Assembly (NCBI GenBank): GCA_024998815.1
Contig: JACEUQ010000002.1
Coordinates: 882,501 to 946,500 of the forward strand
Direction: 5' to 3'
DNA: 64,000 bases
DNA from: Opitutus sp.
Lineage (GTDB): Bacteria > Verrucomicrobiota > Verrucomicrobiia > Opitutales > Opitutaceae
The notes beneath the pieces were generated by a model. The model worked only from the letters and a program-made list of their open reading frames with translations, did not search any database and was not told the origin of the DNA. Positions within the stretch are counted from its first letter, which is position 1. Each line of letters begins with the position of its first letter. The translations under genes were made by a program, and so were the position numbers. This document shows, in pieces, positions 9,446 to 18,165 of this stretch.

Positions 9446-10846
9446 TTAGTGCGCGTCGGTTGCAGCCGTACCGCTTAAAATGGTTTCCAGTTTATAACGG
9501 CGGCTTCCCTTGATGAAAACCGCACCCCGAAATGCTGCGAGTCGTTCACGGACCGGATCGAGGGTTGCGACAACCTCGACCTGTGAAGCCACTGCCAAAT
9601 GGCCGAGCGCCCCCTCCCGAACGGATTCGGCGGCATCGCCGATCACCATGAGCTGATCTTGACGGCGCAAGCGAATCGAACGGCCCAGTGCGCGATGGTA
9701 CATCGGGGATTCAACCCCAAGCTCCTCCATGCAACCAATCACCAATAATCGAGGGTCGCTTTCTGGGGCGACCGCATAAAACGCATCCAACGCATCCCCC
9801 ATGGCAGCGGGGTTGGCATTGTAGCAGTCGATATAAAGCATGCGGCCTTCCTCGCGCCGAAGTTCACCGCGCAACGCGGCAGGCTGCCAACTCACCAGAC
9901 GCTCGCGAATTGTTTCGGCCTTCACCCCAAGCAACAACGCAGCTCGAATCGCGAGTGCTGCGTTTTGCGCCATGCCATCCGACACCCGGCGAAGGACAAA
10001 ATTCAACGCTTTGCCCGAGACTGAATCACGCATGGCAATGAGCGTCTCATCCGCACATTGGATTAACGTGAAAAATGTATTCGCCAGCGGCTGGTCTGCC
10101 GGGATGGGTAAATCCGCACGTCCCAGCCGCCAAGCATTTACGCGAAGGTCACGAAACGCGGCGAATTGGCAGCAGGATTGAGGAAACAGCGCCGCGCCTC
10201 CGGTGCGGACCGCAGCAGGTAACGCCGCCTTGGCTGCGGCAACCCCTTCAAGCCCGCCTAACTCCTGCAAATGAGCAGGCCCCACAAAGGTGATAATGGC
10301 GAAATCCGGCTCAATCATTCCGGCCAGAACTTCCATTTCGCCCGGTCCGCTGATCCCCGCCTCAATTACCGCAAATTTGTGCCGTAATGGATCCAGCCGG
10401 GTAAGCGTGAGGGGGACACCGAGGTGGTTATTAAGATTACCTTCAGTCGAAAGCACACCGCCGCGTTCGCCACCCAATAAAAGCGCAAGAAGGTTCTTGG
10501 TGGAGGTCTTTCCGGCGCTTCCGGAAATACCAATCACCGGCCCGCGAAATGCCCGCCGATGCGCACGGGCAATGCACTGAAACGCAACCAAAGGATCGGC
10601 GACGACAAGCTGAGCCAATCCCAAATCAGGATTAGCCCGAGTGACAATCGCGGCACTGGCACCCGCATTCTGAGCCGCCAGCAAATAATCATGGCCATCC
10701 CTTTTCTCTGTGCGCAGTGCGACAAACACCTGCCCGTTGCGCAACTGGCGCGTATCCGTGGTGAAGCTGGTGAGTGGTGCCCCCGGAAGGCTCGTCCATT
10801 TGCCGGATGCCCAGGCAGCAATTTTATCTGGAGAAAAATCAGGCAC
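9446..10846 (-). CDS. murF: UDP-N-acetylmuramoyl-tripeptide--D-alanyl-D-alanine ligase
   Basis: Adds the D-Ala-D-Ala made by Ddl to the muramoyl tripeptide. The 466-aa product has the Mur ligase layout: an N-terminal substrate domain (ASGKWTSLPGAPLTSFTTDTR, with the LDSR-like TDTR), the P-loop ISGSAGKTSTKNLLALLL, EAGISGPGEM and the C-terminal IDCYNANPAAMGDALDAF motif characteristic of MurF. The P-loop reads GSAGKTST, the MurF form. The start lies six bases after the murE stop; mraY follows after seven bases. Confidence 0.95.
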   Translation of the reverse strand: MPDFSPDKIAAWASGKWTSLPGAPLTSFTTDTRQLRNGQVFVALRTEKRDGHDYLLAAQNAGASAAIVTRANPDLGLAQLVVADPLVAFQCIARAHRRAFRGPVIGISGSAGKTSTKNLLALLLGGERGGVLSTEGNLNNHLGVPLTLTRLDPLRHKFAVIEAGISGPGEMEVLAGMIEPDFAIITFVGPAHLQELGGLEGVAAAKAALPAAVRTGGAALFPQSCCQFAAFRDLRVNAWRLGRADLPIPADQPLANTFFTLIQCADETLIAMRDSVSGKALNFVLRRVSDGMAQNAALAIRAALLLGVKAETIRERLVSWQPAALRGELRREEGRMLYIDCYNANPAAMGDALDAFYAVAPESDPRLLVIGCMEELGVESPMYHRALGRSIRLRRQDQLMVIGDAAESVREGALGHLAVASQVEVVATLDPVRERLAAFRGAVFIKGSRRYKLETILSGTAATDAH

Positions 10847-10852
10847 GGTGAA

Positions 10853-12460
10853 TCAAACTGAGCGTTTAATTTTTTTAATCTCGATGAGCTCACGTACGAC
10901 CTGGCGATCGTCGAAAGGGCTCACGGTGTCAGCAAACTCCTGATACGTTTCATGGCCTTTGCCGGCGATCAGCAGGCAGTCCCCGGGCTTGGCCATGTCG
11001 AGAGCAAGGCTGATGGCGCGGCGTCGGTCCTCGATCCAGGTCATCTTGAGCGGTGCCGTTACGCCGGCCTGCATGTCATTGAAAATTTGCGTGAGCGGCT
11101 CGCCACGCGGGTTGTCGGCGGTGGCGAGGGCAAAGTCCGCGTAGTCTTGGACTGCTTTGACCATCATTGGGCGCTTAGCGCGGTCGCGGTTTCCGCCGCA
11201 ACCAAACACGACCAACAGACGGCCGGGCGTGATCGTGCGCAGCATCCCGAGCGCGTTGCTCAAAGCGTCATCGGTGTGGGCGTAGTCCACCAGAACATTG
11301 AAAGACTGACCTTCCTCGATGCGCTCCATGCGACCCGGCACACCGGAAAAATTGCGCAGGCGTGCAATTAACATACTGGGATCGCGTCCCAAGCCCCAGG
11401 CAGTGGCGAAGGCGGCCAACAGATTGCTCACATTGTAGCGACCAATCAGAGGTGAATCGACCAGCGCTTCCCCTGTGGGCCAGACCAGCTTGAAGGTGGT
11501 GTTTTTGAAGTTAAGTGACACCTGCTCCGCCCGCACCTGCGCCGTGGCGTTTTCACCGTAGGTAACCACCTTTGCCCCCGGCACACTGGTGTGGATATAA
11601 TCGACCAAGCGCACGCCGTAAGGATCGTCGGTGTTGACAATGGCAACCTTGGGTTCTGCTCCGGTGTGCCCGGTGAAGAGACGCGTCTTCACCTCAAAAT
11701 AAGCCTCCATCGTCTTGTGATAATCGAGATGGTCGCGTGTGAGATTGGTGAAAATGGCGGCACCAAAATTAAGTCCCAGCACGCGCTGTTGGTCGATACC
11801 GTGCGAACTGACTTCCATCACGGCTTGCTTGCAACCCGCATCGCGCATTTGCGCGAGCATGCCAAAGATGTCCAGCGACTCAGGTGTAGTCTTGTAAGAC
11901 GGCACGGTGCGAGCACCAAGGTCGTAGTTAATCGTGCCGATCAAACCCACGCGCGGCCCGTCATTGAGGAGATGTTTAACCAGATGCGTCACGGTGGTCT
12001 TACCATTTGTACCTGTGACACCAACAACCTGAAGATCACGATCGGGGAATTTATAGAACCGCTGGGCTACGCGTGCGAGCGTGGCCCGAGCATCGGCGAC
12101 TTGGATAAACGTCACTTTTGCCGGCGTTGGGGTCGGGATCTTTTGGGTCACCACCGCAACCGCGCCCCGGTTGACGGCTTCATCGATGTAGGAAGCGCCA
12201 TCCGCACGCAGACCTGGTAAAGCAAAAAAGAGTGTGCCGGGAACGACACGCCGACTGTCCATGACCAAACCCGAAATGGGGCGATCGAGCGATCCCTTGA
12301 CGGCGATCGCCTCTTTCTCACTGAAACAATCGGAGAGTTGGGGGGCCATTTTGAAGACGCGGTTGGTGGTTGAATCAGTGGAGTGACGCGGGGTCGCCGC
12401 TTGACGCGGTTGTCTAAACGCATGAATCAAGGCGTGATTCTGTGTGAGATAGCCGATCAT
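10853..12460 (-). CDS. murE: UDP-N-acetylmuramoyl-L-alanyl-D-glutamate--diamino acid ligase
   Basis: Adds the diamino acid at position 3 of the stem peptide. Motifs seen: MDSRRVVPGTLFFAL, the P-loop GVTGTNGKTTVTHL, EVSSHGIDQQRV, FTNLTRDHLDYH and DYAHTDDAL. The DNPRGEP motif (here TADNPRGEPL) is the form usually tied to meso-diaminopimelate specificity, so meso-DAP peptidoglycan is inferred. The start is uncertain. The ATG at 12460 overlaps the ftsI stop as ATGA and has GGAGGG upstream, but it adds 37 residues that are unusual for MurE. An ATG at 12349 (MAPQLSDCF) would give a more typical N terminus but lacks a ribosome site. Confidence 0.94.
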   Translation of the reverse strand: MIGYLTQNHALIHAFRQPRQAATPRHSTDSTTNRVFKMAPQLSDCFSEKEAIAVKGSLDRPISGLVMDSRRVVPGTLFFALPGLRADGASYIDEAVNRGAVAVVTQKIPTPTPAKVTFIQVADARATLARVAQRFYKFPDRDLQVVGVTGTNGKTTVTHLVKHLLNDGPRVGLIGTINYDLGARTVPSYKTTPESLDIFGMLAQMRDAGCKQAVMEVSSHGIDQQRVLGLNFGAAIFTNLTRDHLDYHKTMEAYFEVKTRLFTGHTGAEPKVAIVNTDDPYGVRLVDYIHTSVPGAKVVTYGENATAQVRAEQVSLNFKNTTFKLVWPTGEALVDSPLIGRYNVSNLLAAFATAWGLGRDPSMLIARLRNFSGVPGRMERIEEGQSFNVLVDYAHTDDALSNALGMLRTITPGRLLVVFGCGGNRDRAKRPMMVKAVQDYADFALATADNPRGEPLTQIFNDMQAGVTAPLKMTWIEDRRRAISLALDMAKPGDCLLIAGKGHETYQEFADTVSPFDDRQVVRELIEIKKIKRSV

Positions 12461-14334
12461 CGATGGCCGCCCTCCATGACCAGCAAGTTCCGACCTGGAA
12501 CAATCACGGGCTTGATATCCAGATACTGGATAAGTTGCTCGGCGATATGCTTAAAACTAGGGGCTGCCACGGTGGAACCATAGGCGATACGACCACTGGG
12601 AACCCTAGCATCGTCGACGATGACACTAATGACCACACGAGGGCGGCTAGCCGGGAAAAAGCCAACAAACGAACCCACGTGATTACGGTCGGAATAGTGA
12701 CCGTTAATGAGCTTTTGTGCGGTCCCGGTTTTGCCTGCGACCTCGAAGCTTGGAATGGCGGCCATCGGCGCAGTTCCCTCCTTGGATGCCACGCCTTCAA
12801 GCATGCGGGCCATCTGCTCAGCCGTCTTCGTTGAAAGAACCTGCCGGCGAACCGAACCCGTAAAATTATACACAGCCTCACCGTTATTATCGGCCACTTG
12901 GCGAATCACCTGCGGGCGCATCAACGCGCCGCCACTGGCGATCGTCGCCATGGCGTAATGAATCTGCATTGGAGTGGCCGATATGCTGTAGCCTGCGGAA
13001 ATGCGGGTGATATCCACGCCGCTCCATTTGGCCGCTGGATTAAGGAATCCCGAAACTTCGCCACCAAAGGGAAACCCACTTTTCTCACCGAAACCAAAGG
13101 CACGGGCATAACGGTAGAGCGTCTCTTCCCCGAGCTTCATGCCGAGCTGCGCCGCACCCACATTACTCGAATGGCTGATGATCTCGGCGACGGTCAACGG
13201 GTGATCGAAGCGGTGATCATCCTTCATGAAACGGCGCGGCTTTCCTTTGTATTCAATAGAGTCGATCGAACAATCAAACCGCGAGGCAGGCGTGACTAAT
13301 TTATCATTAATGGCACCGGAGGCCGCTACGATTTTGAAGGTCGAGCCCGGATCGAGGACATCCGTGATGGCGAGGTTGCGCATCGTGCCCATCGCCTCTT
13401 TCGAGAGTTCGTTATATTCGTTGAGGTTGAACGTGGGGTAATTTCCCAGTGCCAGCACGAAGCCGCTGTGCGGCTCACTGACAATCACAGTGACCTTGGC
13501 GGGGTTGAACTTTTTGACGATTTCATCGATCTCCTGCTCAACGATGTGTTGGATGGCGGCATCGATGGAGAGCCGCACCGTGTATCCGGCGGTCGGACTC
13601 ACCTCACGATTGCGAAACTGGGCAAGTTCACGGCGAAGGCCGTCTTTTTCAGATTCGCGCCAACCATCCTGGCCGCGCAGATAAAAATCCGCAAACGCCT
13701 CGAGTCCAGCGGCGGGCTCACCGGCTTTGTTGACGAAACCAATCAGGTGGGCGGCCAGTTGATTATGCGGGTAGGCACGCGTGTAGGTGCGGTTGCCGTA
13801 GACGCCCTTGATATTGAGGCGTCTGATCTGGTCATAGGTCGACTCCTCAACGGTGTCGCTGAGTTTGGCCCAACGGATCAATTTTTCACCGGAGGGTAAC
13901 GTCTCGTCTGCGGTACTATCCTCGGGCGTCGCCGAAGCGGCCGCGACAGACATTTGGACTGCAACGGGTTTTGCCAATGGAGCAGTGCGTGATTTGGTCG
14001 TAAGAATTCGACGCACTTCGGACTGAGGCAAGTTGAGCAGCTTGGCCAATTCAGGCCACTTGGACTCGTCCGCTTTAAGCAAAGCCTGCGGGTCAACGCC
14101 TAGAACGATCAGCGAACGAGACGTCGCCAAACGATCGCCCTTGTCATCGAGAATATCGCCACGTTTAGCGGGCTCCACAGTGATTTGGCGACGCGCACGG
14201 TCAACGTAACCCATCAACCGCTCACGCTCGAAAACATGCAGATCCAACAAGCGCACGGCGATGCACCCAAAGCAGGCAACTACGCCGACTCCGAGTAAAA
14301 CGATGCGATAATTGGAGGCGAAGCCTTTCGACAT
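12457..14334 (-). CDS. ftsI: Class B penicillin-binding protein, septal transpeptidase (FtsI/PBP3 type)
   Basis: Cross-links septal peptidoglycan in the periplasm in partnership with FtsW. The 625-aa protein has a short cytoplasmic tail, one membrane anchor at about residues 11-30, a dimerisation/pedestal domain starting RGDILDDKGDRLATS, and a transpeptidase domain. The three active-site motifs are visible: S331-T-F-K334, S388-S-N390 and K534-T-G536. No PASTA domains are seen at the C terminus. It lies between the ftsL-like gene and murE, the normal FtsI position. Confidence 0.95.
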   Translation of the reverse strand: MSKGFASNYRIVLLGVGVVACFGCIAVRLLDLHVFERERLMGYVDRARRQITVEPAKRGDILDDKGDRLATSRSLIVLGVDPQALLKADESKWPELAKLLNLPQSEVRRILTTKSRTAPLAKPVAVQMSVAAASATPEDSTADETLPSGEKLIRWAKLSDTVEESTYDQIRRLNIKGVYGNRTYTRAYPHNQLAAHLIGFVNKAGEPAAGLEAFADFYLRGQDGWRESEKDGLRRELAQFRNREVSPTAGYTVRLSIDAAIQHIVEQEIDEIVKKFNPAKVTVIVSEPHSGFVLALGNYPTFNLNEYNELSKEAMGTMRNLAITDVLDPGSTFKIVAASGAINDKLVTPASRFDCSIDSIEYKGKPRRFMKDDHRFDHPLTVAEIISHSSNVGAAQLGMKLGEETLYRYARAFGFGEKSGFPFGGEVSGFLNPAAKWSGVDITRISAGYSISATPMQIHYAMATIASGGALMRPQVIRQVADNNGEAVYNFTGSVRRQVLSTKTAEQMARMLEGVASKEGTAPMAAIPSFEVAGKTGTAQKLINGHYSDRNHVGSFVGFFPASRPRVVISVIVDDARVPSGRIAYGSTVAAPSFKHIAEQLIQYLDIKPVIVPGRNLLVMEGGHR

Positions 14335-14353
14335 GGGGTTAATTTTCCAGCGA

Positions 14354-14764
14354 TCAACGATAGTTGTTCACCACCCTGAAACGCACCGGGGCCACGGTAC
14401 CGCTAACGACCGCTTCCGGCGAAAAAACCTCGGCGTTGTTACGCGAGGCTAGAAGACGCTCAGGGGATTCACTCACCCGAACCACCTGGGGCTCCTTGGG
14501 CAGTACCAAACCCAGTTTCCACTCGCTGTTGCGCCGTGCGAGCACGTCGATCGACTGCTCGGCGGTGATCTGGGTATTGAGCTCGGCGAGATGCCGCTCG
14601 GACTCGATGATACGCTGTTCGAGCTGCTTGGTATTATTGGCTGTAAGCGAAATCTGGTGACGCAGCCATACCGTGCCGAGGCCGATAGAGCCGCTGAAGC
14701 AGATCATAACCAGCGTATAAACAAGAAGCTGGTTCACGAAAGCCTGGGAGGAATTCTTCTTCAT
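14354..14764 (-). CDS. ftsL: FtsL-like small bitopic division protein
   Basis: A 136-aa protein with a short N-terminal tail, one membrane helix at about residues 12-33 (LLVYTLVMICFSGSIGLGTV) and a predicted coiled-coil segment (ISLTANNTKQLEQRIIESER onward). This is the topology of FtsL, which forms the FtsQLB complex. FtsL sequences diverge too much for motif proof, so the call rests on topology and on its place between rsmH and ftsI, where ftsL is almost always found. The C-terminal 50 residues have no recognisable feature. Confidence 0.75.
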   Translation of the reverse strand: MKKNSSQAFVNQLLVYTLVMICFSGSIGLGTVWLRHQISLTANNTKQLEQRIIESERHLAELNTQITAEQSIDVLARRNSEWKLGLVLPKEPQVVRVSESPERLLASRNNAEVFSPEAVVSGTVAPVRFRVVNNYR

Positions 14765-14782
14765 TCTGAAAAGGTGTTTGGA

Positions 14783-15703
14783 CTAGAGTTTACGAAGGGC
14801 GCGCAGCTTGGAGGAGCGGCTGCGGGGATTGGCGACGATCTCTTCTGCGGAAGGAGTGACCGGGCGACGGAAAAGCAGGTCGGCGTGTTTAACCCGCAAG
14901 TCCTGCGGACGGTGGTCGTCCTCGCCTTCGGGCAGGCCGGCGAGGTGGCGGAAAAAGTTTTTGGCGATCCGATCCTCCAGCGAGTGAAAGCTAATCGCAC
15001 ACAGGACGCCGCCCGGGGCCAGGCGCTCAAAGGCGGCCGGCAGCGCGCGCTCAATGGCGCCGAGCTCGTCGTTGACAGCGATACGAATGCCCTGAAAGGA
15101 CCGCGTAGCGGGATGAATTTTAGAGGTGAACCGATCGCGCGGCGGAATGGCTTCCGCTATGAGTGTCGCCAATTGAGCGGTGCGCGCCAACTGCCCCGTG
15201 CCACGTGCGGCGACCAATGCCCGCACCACGTGGCGCCAGTTCTTTTCCTCACCATAACCGCGGATGGCTTGAACGAGTACCTCCTCGGGCACAGTCTCCA
15301 ACCAAACCGAGGCAGGCACGCCCGAACGCGGATCCATGCGCATGTCGGCGGGCGCATCATTACGGAACGAAAAGCCCCGCTCGACTTCATCGAGTTGAAA
15401 GGAAGAAACCCCGAAGTCGAAGAGGATACCGTCGAACTTCCCAAGTGGTAATTCAGCGAGATGCCCAAAATCACGGTCGATGAGCGAGAAACGGCCCTCA
15501 AACTCAAGACGCAGCACCTCGGCGCGAGGTTGGGCGGCGGGGTCACGATCAAGCGCGACCACATTGACCTCCAAAGCGGACTCCAAAATCGCCCGGGTGT
15601 GGCCACCACCACCGAAGGTCGCGTCCAGATAGCGGCCGCCGGCCCGAGGCGCTAAAGCCTCGAGGGTCTCGCTTAACAAGACAGGATTGTGGCCGGACAG
15701 CAT
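14783..15703 (-). CDS. rsmH: 16S rRNA (cytosine(1402)-N(4))-methyltransferase
   Basis: SAM-dependent methylation of C1402 in 16S rRNA; the gene is the usual second member of dcw clusters (formerly mraW). The chosen start gives 306 aa beginning [17 protein letters not shown], the typical HxPVLxxE opening, then [15 protein letters not shown] (SAM loop), [30 protein letters not shown] and the C-terminal [16 protein letters not shown] start 132 bases upstream is open but would add a non-conserved arginine-rich tail overlapping another small frame. An 18-bp gap separates it from the ftsL-like gene. Confidence 0.96.
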   Translation of the reverse strand: MLSGHNPVLLSETLEALAPRAGGRYLDATFGGGGHTRAILESALEVNVVALDRDPAAQPRAEVLRLEFEGRFSLIDRDFGHLAELPLGKFDGILFDFGVSSFQLDEVERGFSFRNDAPADMRMDPRSGVPASVWLETVPEEVLVQAIRGYGEEKNWRHVVRALVAARGTGQLARTAQLATLIAEAIPPRDRFTSKIHPATRSFQGIRIAVNDELGAIERALPAAFERLAPGGVLCAISFHSLEDRIAKNFFRHLAGLPEGEDDHRPQDLRVKHADLLFRRPVTPSAEEIVANPRSRSSKLRALRKL

Positions 15704-15728
15704 GGTATCGAAAATTGATTCACACTGC

Positions 15729-15950
15729 CTAGCGCGCGTCAGCGACCACCGCGCGTAACGTGGGGTGCAAGAAGAGCGGGCCGCCCAACCAGACCGGTCG
15801 TGCTGCGTGGGCGGCGGCAAGGTTGCTCTTAACAAATCGGACGCAAGCTGCCGTGGAGGAGCCCACGGAAGCGACCAAACGCTGGCGGCGTCCGAGTCGG
15901 GCCGGAATTTCCAGCGAGCGGATCGGAAGAGGGAGACGGCGCGTTGTCAT
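15729..15950 (-). CDS. Small unknown protein between mraZ and rsmH
   Basis: A 73-codon frame, [20 protein letters not shown] onward, exactly fills the space between the mraZ stop (4 bases upstream) and the rsmH start (25 bases downstream). The product is basic and has no signal peptide or recognised domain; a mildly hydrophobic patch is seen near [14 protein letters not shown] do not recognise it. The tight spacing inside a coupled operon is the reason for calling it; the coding potential is otherwise weak, and it may be an untranslated spacer. Confidence 0.45.
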   Translation of the reverse strand: MTTRRLPLPIRSLEIPARLGRRQRLVASVGSSTAACVRFVKSNLAAAHAARPVWLGGPLFLHPTLRAVVADAR

Positions 15951-15954
15951 AAAA

Positions 15955-16404
15955 TTATATACCGAGTCGGCGCATGAGATCGCCGAAATTCTCGCCGGCG
16001 GTCCGCTGCTCCACACGGGTCCAGCGGTCGGGGCTGTAGAGGCTGAATTTGGTGAGCGATCCCACCAGAACGGCGTCCTTGGCGATACCGGCATGCGTCA
16101 ACAACTCAGCATTGAGCATGATGCGCCCCTGCTTATCGAAGCCGAGGGTCTGCGTTTGCGCAAAAAACCGGGCGGCAAAATCCTGGCCGGAACCGTCGGA
16201 CAAAGCGATCGCCTCAATTTTGGTGCGCAACTTGGCAATTTCTTCCGGCGGCAATACCGCAATGTACCCATCAGGGTGCGGGGTCGCCAAAAACTGCTCT
16301 CCCTCTGCATGGGCAGCACGCCACCCCGACGGAATCGTGACCCGATTCTTGTCGTCGAGGGTGTGCCTAAAAAGGCCAGTGTAAGAGTTGCCGGATTGAG
16401 CCAT
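15955..16404 (-). CDS. mraZ: Transcriptional regulator / division cluster protein MraZ
   Basis: MraZ is an AbrB-like DNA-binding protein that represses its own dcw operon in the bacteria studied. The 149-aa product chosen here starts MAQSGNSYTGLFRHTLDDKN and continues RVTIPSGWR, matching the first MraZ/SpoVT-AbrB half; the second half carries LGFDKQGRIMLNAELLTHAGI, the repeated DxxGRIxLP-like pattern. Two longer in-frame starts (16431, 16470) exist, but both lie inside the four-repeat operator, so the inner ATG is preferred. It is the first gene of the dcw operon. Confidence 0.93.
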   Translation of the reverse strand: MAQSGNSYTGLFRHTLDDKNRVTIPSGWRAAHAEGEQFLATPHPDGYIAVLPPEEIAKLRTKIEAIALSDGSGQDFAARFFAQTQTLGFDKQGRIMLNAELLTHAGIAKDAVLVGSLTKFSLYSPDRWTRVEQRTAGENFGDLMRRLGI

Positions 16405-16425
16405 GAAGCCATGAAAGGGAAAGCC

Positions 16426-16460
16426 CCCCATTACACCCCATTTCAACCCACTAACCCCCA
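16426..16460 (-). promoter_or_regulatory. MraZ operator: four TGGGN direct repeats at 10-bp spacing
   Basis: On the minus strand TGGGG, TGGGT, TGGGG and TGGGG occur at 16456-16460, 16446-16450, 16436-16440 and 16426-16430, each separated by exactly 5 bases. Known MraZ operators consist of TGGGN repeats separated by 5-nt spacers close to the mraZ ribosome site. The position 22 bp before the proposed mraZ ATG fits autoregulation of the whole cluster. Confidence 0.88.
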
Positions 16461-16486
16461 CGCCGGTCAAGATAACTTCACTAAAT

Positions 16487-16516
16487 TTAATACAAAACCG
16501 GTAATGATACCTGTAA
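16487..16516 (-). promoter_or_regulatory. Candidate sigma-70-type promoter of the dcw operon
   Basis: Minus strand reads TTACAG (16511-16516), an 18-bp spacer, then TATTAA (16487-16492). A start point near 16480 would put the MraZ repeats just inside the transcript leader. Matches to consensus are partial, so this is a weak call supported by the position. Confidence 0.35.
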
Positions 16517-16962
16517 GACGTGTAAGACGGCAGAAGTCATAACGACCAACCCCAAGCCATAACGACAGAAGCGACACCCATTAACACCATAAACCAATAT
16601 TCATGAATAAAATATAAAATAAAAAGCCTACTCCCATCACTACCATTTTACAGCTTGGCATAGGGCTGAATTTACAGGAAAATCCCTCGAAGGTTCAAAA
16701 TTGTAAATTTAGCCTTAAATTTTCGCCTGAAAATGCCCTAACTCATAACTACGGCATATTTTTAGAAACCTCCTTTTGGCTCGGGGAAGAAGCCATAACG
16801 ACAGCAGAAATCCCCACAAAACCCTTATCGGAAAAAATCTTCAAAAAAACAGAATCAATGGATAATTCACCCACCCAAACGGTATCAGGAGTACATGGAA
16901 CTGATTACGAAAACATCGCCGCCCTCACTTTTCAGGCGAGGGTCAATCCCTGATTTCCCTTT
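16517..16962. other. Non-coding AT-rich spacer between divergent dcw operon and accessory module
   Basis: No convincing gene is seen in these 446 bases, which are much richer in A+T than the flanking genes. The nonamer CATAACGAC occurs three times on the plus strand (16538-16546, 16558-16566, 16794-16802); the last two copies share the longer context AAGCCATAACGACAG. The repeats could be operator sites for the divergent module at 16963, but no regulator is known. Confidence 0.5.
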
Positions 16963-17607
16963 ATGGACGACGAGGTATTCCACCAAATCACTCGGATTCA
17001 CGAACATTTCGCGGACACGAAAAACTACTTTCACCTGCTGCGCCACACCACGAATTTGGCATCAAGATACAACTGGTTCGCCTCTCGAAGCCTGTCCATG
17101 CCGATGGCAAATCTGCCTTCGGATGTTGTTCAAGAGCTGGTGGCACAGCTCCTGGAAGAGGACATTAAGTCCCCGACAAGACGCAGGTTACCGGAAGATG
17201 TCGAAATCGGGAAAGCTCTGCGCATGCAAATTCGCAGCAAGCTCAGCGCCCTGTTTGAATCGAGAGAAAATCGCACTCTGCGACGCGAAACAGACTTGGC
17301 TAAGGACGAATCTGAAGAAAGTTTTGCCAATTCGGTTTTTGATTCCGACGCCCTGTTCAGGGATAAAACTGAGAAGATCGAACACGAATCTCGGTCGGCT
17401 ATGGCCGAGCGAATTGATCGTTTCTTGGACTTCGTTGCCGATGACCCTCTTGTCCATGCAATGATCATTCTAGCTCGAGACGAAGATATTTACAAACCGG
17501 CCGAGGCCGTTGCAGACCGGCTGGACGTAACCGTAAATGACATCTACATTGCTAAAAAGAGAATGCTGTCTGCAGGGCGTCGATTCATCCAATCCGAAAA
17601 AAATTGA
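16963..17607 (+). CDS. Unknown protein with sigma-70 region 4-like C-terminal helix-turn-helix
   Basis: A 214-aa protein. The C terminus (LARDEDIYKPAEAVADRLDV, then TVNDIYIAKKRMLSAGRRF) resembles the helix-turn-helix of sigma-70 region 4, where a P-x-x-IAxxLgxsvxDVyxxKxRL pattern is usual; here it is PAEAVADRLDVTVNDIYIAK. The N-terminal and middle parts (SLPSDVVQELVAQLLEE-like stretch near residues 47-66) are helical and charged. No region 2 core-binding motif is obvious, so it may be a sigma-like regulator rather than a true sigma factor. It is followed after one base by a second small gene. The pair stands apart from both neighbours and looks like accessory DNA. Confidence 0.7.
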   Translation: MDDEVFHQITRIHEHFADTKNYFHLLRHTTNLASRYNWFASRSLSMPMANLPSDVVQELVAQLLEEDIKSPTRRRLPEDVEIGKALRMQIRSKLSALFESRENRTLRRETDLAKDESEESFANSVFDSDALFRDKTEKIEHESRSAMAERIDRFLDFVADDPLVHAMIILARDEDIYKPAEAVADRLDVTVNDIYIAKKRMLSAGRRFIQSEKN

Positions 17608-17608
17608 A

Positions 17609-18046
17609 ATGAGCGTTGATAACACAACACCAGGTAAAAAGCGTATCAGATTCTCGGATTCAGCCATTAAGCTCATTACCGGAGAAGAAGACATCGATTT
17701 ACCCAAGACCGAGCAGGAACTAAAACAGGAATTGCGTGAATCAGGCATTGATCCCGAGGCCGCATGGCAGAAAACCAAAAAGCTGCTGGATGCTGCTGGA
17801 GGTCGATTGAAATTGGAAACTGCGCGACGTGAGCGCCTCGCTACGGTTACTCGTGCTGCAACCTCTAAAGTCAGTATCGAGGATACCCGGGAATTTCTGA
17901 TCGAACAGATCAAACGACTGCTTGCGATTGAGCCTGCAGCCGCAGTCTACGCCAGAAAATGGGAAGACGGTGACCTCAACGCATTGATTTCACTTCGAGA
18001 CAAGCTCTCCAGCACCAGCGCCCGCGCCCAAAAGCATGCCAGCTGA
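17609..18046 (+). CDS. Unknown 145-aa protein, partner of the sigma-like gene
   Basis: Starts MSVDNTTPGKKRIRFSDSAI one base after the upstream stop, so the two are almost certainly co-transcribed and coupled. The protein is charged and helical with the stretch ELRESGIDPEAAWQKTKKLL in the middle; no membrane segment, signal or catalytic motif is seen. I have seen similar GIDP-containing small proteins next to ImmA/IrrE-type peptidase genes, but this is recollection, not proof. The last codons overlap the ATG of a third reading frame that is cut by the IS21-type element. Confidence 0.6.
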   Translation: MSVDNTTPGKKRIRFSDSAIKLITGEEDIDLPKTEQELKQELRESGIDPEAAWQKTKKLLDAAGGRLKLETARRERLATVTRAATSKVSIEDTREFLIEQIKRLLAIEPAAAVYARKWEDGDLNALISLRDKLSSTSARAQKHAS

Positions 18047-18122
18047 TCCACGCCTGCTGACCGCTGTGAGCGGCGGCGCGAACACCGTCTATTTCTGGCG
18101 GTTACAAAATCACCTGTCGTAA
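18036..18122 (+). pseudogene. 5' stub of a third gene of the accessory module, cut by IS21-type insertion
   Basis: An ATG at 18036 overlaps the end of the 145-aa gene and reads MPADPRLLTA before base 18065, where the terminal repeat of the IS21-type element begins; the frame then continues into the element and stops at 18120-18122. Overlap of start and stop is the usual look of a translationally coupled third gene. Its function cannot be read from ten residues. Confidence 0.4.
18065..18104. repeat. Terminal inverted repeat of the IS21-type element, istB side
   Basis: Begins TGTGAGCGGCG and ends with GTCTATTTCTGGCGGTTA; pairs with the opposite end at 21407-21446. The two arms differ at roughly eight central positions only. 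Confidence 0.85.
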
Positions 18123-18165
18123 AAGCCGATGACCGGCCCCGCCAGGGGCCGATCATCAGGCCCGG

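Noticed and set aside
16895-17464. 189-codon plus-strand frame overlapping the sigma-like gene
   Set aside because: It lies in another frame over the same DNA; the 16963-17607 frame has a coherent helix-turn-helix and couples to the next gene.
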